Positions 52,646 through 59,508 of a DNA stretch of 64,000 nt are shown here, one piece after another (position 1 is the stretch's first letter; every line of letters begins with the position of its first letter). The stretch covers positions 1 through 64,000 of the forward strand of contig LYSV01000038.1 in assembly GCA_001657315.1 (NCBI GenBank). Reading direction: 5' to 3'. The translations under genes were made by a program, and so were the position numbers. The notes under the pieces are model-generated. The model saw only the letters and a program-made list of their open reading frames with translations. It did no database searches and was not told the origin of the DNA. Source of the stretch: Flammeovirgaceae bacterium BBD 1991-12 (GTDB lineage Bacteria > Bacteroidota > Bacteroidia > Cytophagales > Cyclobacteriaceae).

Positions 52646-53668
52646 ATGAGCAAACACAGGCTCACAAGGAGGCAGTTCACAAACCGGAGCCGTTTCATTC
52701 TGGCGGGACTGGCATTAACGGACCCTTTTTTAGCTTTTAAGAACTTTAAATCTATGACTGATACAAATCATTTCGATGTAATCATTGTTGGCGGGAGCTA
52801 TGCGGGATTATCTGCCGCCATGGCTTTAGGCCGTTCCCTGAGAAATGTACTTGTCATTGACAGTGGGAAGCCCTGTAACAGACAAACTCCGCATTCGCAT
52901 AACTTCATTACACAGGACGGAGTCGCACCAAAAAAAATTGCTGAAGCAGCAAAGGAGCAGGTGCTTGAATATGATACAGTAAAGTATAGGAATGGACTGG
53001 TAACCAAAGCCGGGAGACTGGATACAGGCTTTGAGGTGGTCACGGATGAAGGTGAACGATTTCGGTGTGAAAAAGTGTTGTTTGCCACGGGGGTGGAGGA
53101 CCTTATGCCGGAAACAGCAGGCTTTTCCGAATGCTGGGGCATCAGTGTATTGCATTGCCCCTATTGTCATGGTTACGAAGTGAGGAACGAGAATATCGGG
53201 ATACTCGCCAAAGGAGAAATGGCCACTGAACTGTGCAGGCTCATTCAAAACTGGAGCAAAACCCTTACGCTGTATACTAACGGAACATCAGATCTGTCCC
53301 GGGAGCAGAGACAAATGCTGGACACGTTGAACATTAATGTAGTAGAAAAAGAGATCGCAAAGCTTCATCACAATTCCGGGTATGTGCAGGAGATTGTGTT
53401 TAATGACGGAACTTTGGCACCCGTTTCTGCTCTTTTTGCAAGAGTTGGCTTTCGGCAGCACTGCGATATACCGGAAAAATTGGGCTGCGAGTTAACGGAA
53501 CAGGGGCATCTGGAGGTAAATTTCATGGGTAAAACGTCTGTTGCAGGGGTTTTTGCTGCGGGTGATAACACCACACCCTTCAGATCGGTTTCCCTGGCAG
53601 TTTCTGCTGGTACCGTGGCAGGAGCTGCCATCAACATGGAACTGATTGAAGAGGAAATTGGAAGCTGA
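52646..53668 (+). CDS. Thioredoxin-reductase-like NAD(P)/FAD oxidoreductase
   Basis: From ATG 52646 (340 aa) the protein may begin with a Tat-like segment (HRLTRRQFTNRSRFILAGLA). The FAD motif is DVIIVGGSYAGLSAAMALGR, the redox-active motif is LHCPYCHGYEVR and the C-terminal FAD segment is VFAAGDNTTPFRSVSLAV. The CPYC pair matches a thioredoxin-reductase-like group, whose electron acceptor is not clear. A shorter protein from ATG 52754 (MTDTNHFDV) is also possible, which would make it cytoplasmic. It follows the enolase-type gene after 138 bases. Confidence 0.85.
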   Translation: MSKHRLTRRQFTNRSRFILAGLALTDPFLAFKNFKSMTDTNHFDVIIVGGSYAGLSAAMALGRSLRNVLVIDSGKPCNRQTPHSHNFITQDGVAPKKIAEAAKEQVLEYDTVKYRNGLVTKAGRLDTGFEVVTDEGERFRCEKVLFATGVEDLMPETAGFSECWGISVLHCPYCHGYEVRNENIGILAKGEMATELCRLIQNWSKTLTLYTNGTSDLSREQRQMLDTLNINVVEKEIAKLHHNSGYVQEIVFNDGTLAPVSALFARVGFRQHCDIPEKLGCELTEQGHLEVNFMGKTSVAGVFAAGDNTTPFRSVSLAVSAGTVAGAAINMELIEEEIGS

Positions 53669-53810
53669 TTGCTCCAGGGATGCTGGATCATCATAGTGGC
53701 CTGAGATGAAGCCAGCATACGTTCTGACATCTCCCAGCGATTAAATATCAGTTTCGTCTTGTTCTTTATTCCGAATTATGTTATTTCCCGGCACATTTTA
53801 TTGCCGGAGC

Positions 53811-55022
53811 ATGTCTGTTATACTTCGTTCGTTGTTGTGGTACCGTCAGTCATTTACAGGATTTTCCTTACAGATCTGGTGGCTGGCGCTGGTTACACTG
53901 ATCAACCGGGCAGGAGCTATGGTCATTCCATTCCTCTCCCTGTACCTGACAGCTGACCTTGGATTTTCCCTGGAGAGGGTAGGGTGGGTCATGACCAGTT
54001 TTGGGGCAGGGTCATTGGTCGGCGCATGGATCGGCGGCAGGCTTACGGATGAGTTGGGGTTTTATAAAATAATGATCCTGAGTATGCTCTCCTCTGGATT
54101 GATCCTGTTTGGTATCAGCTTTCTTGAAAATTACTGGCTCATCGTGGTAGGGGTCTTTTTCTTTACTCTGACCAGTGATGCCTTTCGGCCACCGGCCTAT
54201 GTGGCTATTGCTGCCTACAGCAGGCCAGAGAACAGGACCCGTGCGGTAACCCTGATACGGCTGGCCATTAATCTTGGGTTCTCTTTGGGACCCGCTTTGG
54301 GAGGCCTGATCATTTCGGGACTGGGTTACAGCCTGCTTTTTTGGGTGGATGGCGCTACCTGCATCATAGCGGGCCTGCTTATTTTCATCTTGTTAAATCC
54401 AAAAAATGACGTGAACCGTGTAGTTGATCGGCCCGATCCTTCGGCACAGGTAGTCCCTTACGGGGATTATCATTATCTCATCTTCCTGCTGGGGCTGTTT
54501 GTGTTTGCCACCATGTTTTTCCAGTATTTTTCGGTAATGCCGGTATATTACAAAGTTTCCAGGGGACTATCTGAGAATGAAATAGGGGGGCTGATGGCCA
54601 TTAATGGTTTGCTGATCTTCTTTTTTGAGATGCCGCTGATCTATGCATTGGACAACAGAAACCGGTTCTCCAGGTTCTTTATCCTGCTTTTCGCGGTGCT
54701 ATTGCTGGGTGCAGGTTTCCTTATCCTGAATTTTTCCGGTTGGGAGGGTATACTGGTTGTGGGTATGACACTGGCTACGCTGGCCGAGATGCTGTGTTTT
54801 CCCTTTGCCAATGCCGTAGCCATGGAACGCGGCGCCAGGGGGCATACAGGCATGTACATGGCGTGGTTCCAGATCGCTTTCTCACTGGCTCACCTCGTTG
54901 GTCATAATGTTGGCATGCAGCTTTCGGATAACTTCAGCTATCCCACCGTTATGTATCTGTTCACCGCAGGGTCCCTTATATCCGGTTTTTTGTTTTGGGC
55001 AGGCAGGAACAAGGTGCTCTAG
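53811..55022 (+). CDS. Major facilitator superfamily transporter
   Basis: From ATG 53811 (403 aa) the protein has about 12 membrane helices. The loop between helices 2 and 3 carries the MFS motif GAWIGGRLTDELGFYKIM with conserved Gly, Asp and Arg residues. RTRAVTLIRLAINLGFSLGP is typical of helix 5 of drug/proton antiporter-like MFS members. The substrate is unknown; multidrug export or sugar transport are both possible. The ORF track start at 53778 adds a short polar leader and is less likely. Confidence 0.85.
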   Translation: MSVILRSLLWYRQSFTGFSLQIWWLALVTLINRAGAMVIPFLSLYLTADLGFSLERVGWVMTSFGAGSLVGAWIGGRLTDELGFYKIMILSMLSSGLILFGISFLENYWLIVVGVFFFTLTSDAFRPPAYVAIAAYSRPENRTRAVTLIRLAINLGFSLGPALGGLIISGLGYSLLFWVDGATCIIAGLLIFILLNPKNDVNRVVDRPDPSAQVVPYGDYHYLIFLLGLFVFATMFFQYFSVMPVYYKVSRGLSENEIGGLMAINGLLIFFFEMPLIYALDNRNRFSRFFILLFAVLLLGAGFLILNFSGWEGILVVGMTLATLAEMLCFPFANAVAMERGARGHTGMYMAWFQIAFSLAHLVGHNVGMQLSDNFSYPTVMYLFTAGSLISGFLFWAGRNKVL

Positions 55023-55110
55023 ATCCTTTTTATCTTCCTGACCACTTATCAAATCTTCATTTTTTACTGCCCGGTGTGTTTTTATTTTGTTATCAAAATT
55101 TTGGATCATC

Positions 55111-56691
55111 ATGAAACACATTCTGCCCACCCTGCTGGTATTGTCATTATTCACATTTTCAAATGCCCAGATCGAAAAAGCTCCCGAGGTAAAAGAAGGG
55201 GACGGGCCATGGCCCCAACTGATCATCCGCGGGGTTACCGTCATCAAGGGGGATGGTGCGCCTCCTATAGGTCCTGTGGATGTGGTGGTAGAGAATAACA
55301 GGATACGTCAGGTGAAAGTAGTTGGGTATCCTGGAGTCGACATTGATCCCGATCGCCGGCCTCAGTTGAAAGCCGGTGGGAAGGAGCTGGACGCCAGTGG
55401 TCTGTATCTGCTGCCGGGGTTCGTGGATATGCACGGGCATATAGGCGGGAAGGCGCAGGGCGTGAATGCAGAGTATGTTTTTAAGCTGTGGATGGCACAT
55501 GGTATCACTACCGTACGTGATCCCTCAGCAGGGAACGGGCTGGATTGGGTGCTGGACCAAAAGAAGAAAAGCAATAGGAATATGATCACAGCGCCGCGTC
55601 TGCTCGCTTACACAGCCTTTGGTCAGGGCAGTGATAAGCCGATCAGCACACCGGAGATGGCTCGTGAATGGGTAAGGAAAAATGCTCAAAAAGGGGCCGA
55701 TGGCATTAAATTCTTTGGTGCTGCTCCGGATATCATGGCTGCTGCTTTGGATGAAAACAAGAAACTGGGCCTGCGTTCCGCATGTCATCATGCTCAAATG
55801 GATGTGGCCCGTTGGAATGTACTGAATTCTGCCCGTGCAGGACTCACCTCTATGGAGCATTGGTATGGCCTGCCGGAAGCACTGTTCAACGACCGGATAG
55901 TACAACACTATCCGCCTGACTACAACTACAATAATGAGCAGCATCGGTTCAGTGAGGCAGGCAGGCTTTGGAAGCAGGCAGCCCCTCCGTTCTCCGACCA
56001 TTGGAACACTGTAATGAATGAGCTCCTCGAGCTGGACTTTACGCTCGACCCCACTTTTAACATCTATGAGGCCAGCCGTGACCTGATGAGGGCGAGAAGA
56101 GCAGAATGGCATGAAGATTATACCATGCCCAGCCTTTGGGAGTTCTACCAGCCCAGTAAGATATCGCATGGATCATACTGGCATTACTGGGGTACCGAGG
56201 AAGAGGTGAGCTGGAAGGAGAATTATCGCCTGTGGATGGCATTTATCAATGAATATAAAAACCGCGATGGCCGTGTTACTGCTGGCTCAGACTCAGGGTT
56301 TATATTCCAGTTGTACGGTTTTGCGTATATACGGGAACTGGAGTTGCTGAGAGAAGCAGGGTTCCATCCGCTGGAGGTGATAAGGTCTGCTACACTGAAC
56401 GGCGCTGAAGCACTGGGCATGGAAGATCAGATCGGTACGGTGGAGGTAGGCAAGCTGGCAGACTTTGTTATCGTGGAAGAGAATCCACTTCAAAATCTCA
56501 AGGCACTCTACGGCACCGGAGCTATTAAGCTTACCGAAGCTAATGAGGTTGTGCGGGTAGGCGGGGTCAAGTATACTGTCAAGGACGGTATCATCTATGA
56601 TGCTAAAAAACTCCTGGCTGATGTGAAGAAAATGGTGGATGAGGAAAAAGCAAAAACAGGTTTCAAAATTACCCAACCCGGCCTGAAATGA
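55111..56691 (+). CDS. Exported amidohydrolase-superfamily enzyme
   Basis: From ATG 55111 (526 aa) the protein has a signal peptide (ILPTLLVLSLFTFSNAQ). The metal ligands of an amidohydrolase are in GFVDMHGHIGG (HxH), SACHHAQMD, TSMEHWYGLP and TAGSDSGF (Asp). The barrel is closed by VEVGKLADFVIVEENPLQNL, a typical C-terminal strand set. It probably hydrolyses an amide or ester in the periplasm; imidazolonepropionase-like and related exported amidohydrolases look similar. Its last 4 bases overlap the TPR lipoprotein gene, so both are co-translated. Confidence 0.87.
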   Translation: MKHILPTLLVLSLFTFSNAQIEKAPEVKEGDGPWPQLIIRGVTVIKGDGAPPIGPVDVVVENNRIRQVKVVGYPGVDIDPDRRPQLKAGGKELDASGLYLLPGFVDMHGHIGGKAQGVNAEYVFKLWMAHGITTVRDPSAGNGLDWVLDQKKKSNRNMITAPRLLAYTAFGQGSDKPISTPEMAREWVRKNAQKGADGIKFFGAAPDIMAAALDENKKLGLRSACHHAQMDVARWNVLNSARAGLTSMEHWYGLPEALFNDRIVQHYPPDYNYNNEQHRFSEAGRLWKQAAPPFSDHWNTVMNELLELDFTLDPTFNIYEASRDLMRARRAEWHEDYTMPSLWEFYQPSKISHGSYWHYWGTEEEVSWKENYRLWMAFINEYKNRDGRVTAGSDSGFIFQLYGFAYIRELELLREAGFHPLEVIRSATLNGAEALGMEDQIGTVEVGKLADFVIVEENPLQNLKALYGTGAIKLTEANEVVRVGGVKYTVKDGIIYDAKKLLADVKKMVDEEKAKTGFKITQPGLK

Positions 56692-57629
56692 AGTATTTGT
56701 ATTTGCCTCTTCTCGCGCTTGCTACATTTGCTGGATGCGAGAAGCCCACTCAGAAGGCGGTAGATATAGTAGATCTGGAGGCAATATCCCTGCTTGGGGA
56801 TTCATTATTTACACCGGAACACAATACGGATACTACCTCCCGGCTTTTCATCAATATGAGAAATGCGGAAAGGCGGCTCAGGCAGCATCCCTCCGAAGAG
56901 AACTTTGTATGGTTTGGGAGAAGACTGGCCTATCTCGGGCGTTACCGGGAAGCTATTGACACCTACGAGCACGGACTGCAGCAATATCCTGGATCGTACC
57001 GATTGCACCGTCATAAAGGACACCGGTATATTACATTGCGGCAATTCGACAAGGCAATAGCTGATTTTCAGCAGGCGGCCGGGCTGATGCCCAGGGATAC
57101 GATCGAAACAGAACCGGACGGTATTCCCAACAAGGAAAACCGGCCGCTTTCATCCACCCAGTTCAATGTGTGGTACCATCTGGGGCTGGCCCACTATCTG
57201 AAGGGTGATTTTGAAGAGGCCCGCAATGCTTATGAACAGTGTATGAAGGTGTCCGTCAACGATGATCTGCTTTGTGCCACGGCCGACTGGCTTTACATGA
57301 CCTTACGCAGACTGGGAAGTGAACAGCAGGCTATTGATGTACTGGATACTATTCATGATGATATGAATATCATTGAAAATGATGCTTACTTTAAAAGATT
57401 GATGATGTATAAGGGAGCGCTGGACCCCGACTCTCTCCTCTCTGTGAGCCCGGATGATCCAGATCCTGACCTGGCGATAGCTACACAGGGATACGGCGTG
57501 GGCAATTGGTATCTCTGCAATGGAGACACAACACAGGCGGTTGAAGTATTTCGGAAGGTAGTGGAAGGCAGGCACTGGGCGGCTTTTGGATACATTGCTG
57601 CTGAGGCGGAGCTTGCGAGGCTGTGGTGA
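56688..57629 (+). CDS. TPR lipoprotein
   Basis: The 313 aa protein has a lipoprotein signal (YLYLPLLALATFAGC) with lipobox FAGC. TPR-type repeats follow (FVWFGRRLAYLGRYREAIDT, QQYPGSYRLHRHKGHRYITL, FDKAIADFQQAAGLMPR, YHLGLAHYLKGDFEEARNAY). TPRs mediate protein contacts; the partner is probably the amidohydrolase with which it is translationally coupled (ATGA overlap). The C-terminal part (NWYLCNGDTTQAVEVFRKVV) adds another repeat. Function unknown. Confidence 0.8.
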   Translation: MKYLYLPLLALATFAGCEKPTQKAVDIVDLEAISLLGDSLFTPEHNTDTTSRLFINMRNAERRLRQHPSEENFVWFGRRLAYLGRYREAIDTYEHGLQQYPGSYRLHRHKGHRYITLRQFDKAIADFQQAAGLMPRDTIETEPDGIPNKENRPLSSTQFNVWYHLGLAHYLKGDFEEARNAYEQCMKVSVNDDLLCATADWLYMTLRRLGSEQQAIDVLDTIHDDMNIIENDAYFKRLMMYKGALDPDSLLSVSPDDPDPDLAIATQGYGVGNWYLCNGDTTQAVEVFRKVVEGRHWAAFGYIAAEAELARLW

Positions 57630-57743
57630 CTGGCTTCTGGTTTACTGGATGCCGGGTACCGGTTTGAGCATGGCGCATAGAGCCTGGCGCATGCGAACCT
57701 GAAGAAATCCCCGATTTGTTGAATGCCCTTTGCCAATTGTCCG

Positions 57744-57805
57744 CTGGACTCCCCACGGGGTCCAGTGGATCCACAGGATTCCCCACGGGGTTCTGTGAAT
57801 GCGAA
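57744..57805 (+). repeat. Two successive C/G-rich hairpins and dispersed repeat (copy 2)
   Basis: CTGGA-ct-CCCC-ac-GGGG-TCCAG (57744-57765) and CACAG...CCCC-ac-GGGG...CTGTG (57772-57797) are two consecutive variant copies of one 25-30 base unit. The second runs into GGGTTCTGTGAATGCGAA, shared with 45726-45743. The block lies in the gap between the TPR lipoprotein and the second sigma factor gene. Confidence 0.55.
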
Positions 57806-57914
57806 TGTGAGCCGACTTATATGACTGTATGTGGGTTTAAGGTGTTGATATGCGGGTTAATCCATTTTTTTCAAGGTCCCTGTCATATAAACCGCTGGTT
57901 ATTCAGACTAACTT

Positions 57915-58409
57915 ATGGTTATGAATAAAAACTGGCTCAATTATGTTTTGGAGCAACTTCACAGGGAGGCTTTCATTTGGGCCAGGCAATGCTGCCGCTA
58001 TGATGACGAAATGGCGAAAGAGGTGCTTCAGGTGGTCTATCTGAAAATGCTCGAGGGCAGAGCCCGTTACAGGAACAGGTCGAAGATAAAAACCTGGTTG
58101 TTTTCAGTGATCAGGTTCACGGCTATCGACCTGCTAAAGGAAGATTGGCAATTCACCGGGCTGGATCAGGTGGCAGATACCGCTGAGGAGAAAGATGATC
58201 ACAAGGATCATAATTATGAGCAGCTATTGCAGAAATTATCGCCGCGGCAACATCAGGTGCTGGTGTTGGCCTTTTACCATAACCTGACACTGGCGGAAAT
58301 TGCCGAAGTGACCGGAGCAGGTATTGGCACGGTAAGGACACATTATGACCGGGGTAAGAAAGCGCTTAGGGAGCTTATTGTAAATACAGGAGTATATGGA
58401 GAAGGATAA
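57915..58409 (+). CDS. ECF-type RNA polymerase sigma factor (second)
   Basis: The 164 aa protein has region 2 (REAFIWARQCCRYDDEMAKE, VLQVVYLKMLEGRARYRN, IKTWLFSVIRFTAIDLLKED) and region 4 (LSPRQHQVLVLAFYHNLTLA, EIAEVTGAGIGTVRTHYDRG). The start is ATG 57915 or 57921. It overlaps the next small membrane-protein gene by 14 bases, typical for a sigma/anti-sigma pair. Regions 1 and 3 are absent. It is diverged from the ECF factor at 41.9 kb, so the two are probably not recent duplicates. Confidence 0.9.
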   Translation: MVMNKNWLNYVLEQLHREAFIWARQCCRYDDEMAKEVLQVVYLKMLEGRARYRNRSKIKTWLFSVIRFTAIDLLKEDWQFTGLDQVADTAEEKDDHKDHNYEQLLQKLSPRQHQVLVLAFYHNLTLAEIAEVTGAGIGTVRTHYDRGKKALRELIVNTGVYGEG

Positions 58410-58710
58410 AACAATACAGGAATTTTTTGATGGGATGAAAAGATCGGATGAAAAGCTGATCATTCCTGAATACCCTATGAAGCGGCGGAGGAAAACCCTA
58501 TGGCTTCTCCCGCTGGGTACGGCGGCGGCACTGATCATTCTGGCGGTTTCCTTGTTCTTTCCGAGGCAGGGAACTGAAGAAAAACCAGAGTATGAGGTTA
58601 TTCTCACGCTTTCAACGGATCAGGACTGGACCACAGCGTCGCTTGCCCCGCCTGAGAGTACCCTTGACACATGGGAGTCGCCCACAGGTTCGTTGATCTC
58701 AGATTTCTAA
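58396..58710 (+). CDS. Small membrane protein, putative anti-sigma factor
   Basis: The 104 aa protein has a short basic cytoplasmic N-terminus (MEKDKTIQEFFDGMKRSDEK), one membrane helix (LWLLPLGTAAALIILAVSLFF) and a short acidic periplasmic tail. It overlaps the sigma gene by 14 bases, so it is likely its membrane-bound regulator. It lacks a recognisable anti-sigma zinc motif and is shorter than most known anti-sigma factors. Confidence 0.6.
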   Translation: MEKDKTIQEFFDGMKRSDEKLIIPEYPMKRRRKTLWLLPLGTAAALIILAVSLFFPRQGTEEKPEYEVILTLSTDQDWTTASLAPPESTLDTWESPTGSLISDF

Positions 58711-58760
58711 TGATAAACTAAATAAAATATAAGTTATGAAAAGGTTTTTTTTATTGCTCC

Positions 58761-59387
58761 TTGACGGGAGCTTTTGTACACGCTCAGGATGTTTTTCAAA
58801 AACAATTATTTTCAGTAGATCTGATCCTGAAATATGCCGATGATATTGATCTTACCGATCAGCAGGAAGCTTCGGTAAAGAGAATATACAATGATCATAT
58901 CACGGAGTTCAACTCACTGAAATGGGACCTGGATGCCCAGATCGTGAAAATGGAACGGCTTATAGCCGCCAGCCAGATAGATGACGCAGAGGCACTAAAG
59001 AAGATGGATGATGTATTAAGCCTTGAAAACAAGCTTAAAAAGATGCGTTTTGAGATGATGCTTGCATTGAAAAATCAGTTGACGGCGGTACAGCAGGAGA
59101 AGCTTGAAGAGCTCAGATCGGAAGATGATGCGTCGGGCCTTAAACTGATCACCCCCATGAATGAGAATCCACGTGTTATGCTGAAGGTTGACGGGCCTGA
59201 ATCAGCGGGTCAGCCACTTTACATTATTAAAGACAAACAGGGACAGCACCGTGCAAGCTCCCTGGGGGAGTTGAATCCACAGGATATTGAAGCCATTGAA
59301 GTGATCAAGGGTGAGAAGGCGCTTGAGCAGTATGGCGGGGAGGGTAAAAACGGAGTGGTCATTATTACCTTGAAGTCCGGGCTTTGA
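58761..59387 (+). CDS. CpxP/Spy-like protein with C-terminal plug-like motif, apparent frameshift in signal
   Basis: The long frame starts at TTG 58761 and gives 208 aa: TGAFVHAQDVFQKQ, then LTDQQEASVKRIYNDHITEF and LTAVQQEKLEELRSEDD, two LTxxQ-type motifs of Spy/CpxP periplasmic sensors. The end (IEAIEVIKGEKALEQYGGEG, KNGVVIITLKSG) matches the plug signature seen in SusC/TonB receptors and BlaR-like proteins. A good signal start, ATG 58736 (MKRFFLLLL), is in another frame; removing one base between 58745 and 58762 would join them. This could be a sequencing error, slippage at the T8 run (58745-58752), or a real truncation. It follows the ECF/anti-sigma pair. Confidence 0.65.
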   Translation: MTGAFVHAQDVFQKQLFSVDLILKYADDIDLTDQQEASVKRIYNDHITEFNSLKWDLDAQIVKMERLIAASQIDDAEALKKMDDVLSLENKLKKMRFEMMLALKNQLTAVQQEKLEELRSEDDASGLKLITPMNENPRVMLKVDGPESAGQPLYIIKDKQGQHRASSLGELNPQDIEAIEVIKGEKALEQYGGEGKNGVVIITLKSGL

Positions 59388-59398
59388 CCAGGTCAAGG

Positions 59399-59431
59399 AA
59401 CCTTACTAAGCTTCAAAAGCTTAGTAAGGTT
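59399..59431. repeat. Perfect 15-bp inverted repeat between convergent genes
   Basis: AACCTTACTAAGCTT, a CAA loop, then AAGCTTAGTAAGGTT. The two 15-base arms match exactly. It sits between the ends of the plug-like gene and the permease gene. It could act as a two-way terminator, though no T-tract follows, or be a REP-like dispersed element. Confidence 0.75.
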
Positions 59432-59508
59432 TAGGAGATCAGATCATTTACAATCGTGCCTTTTGTCTGACTTTTTAAATTTTTTTACCTCACTCTGGTG
59501 TGTGTTTT

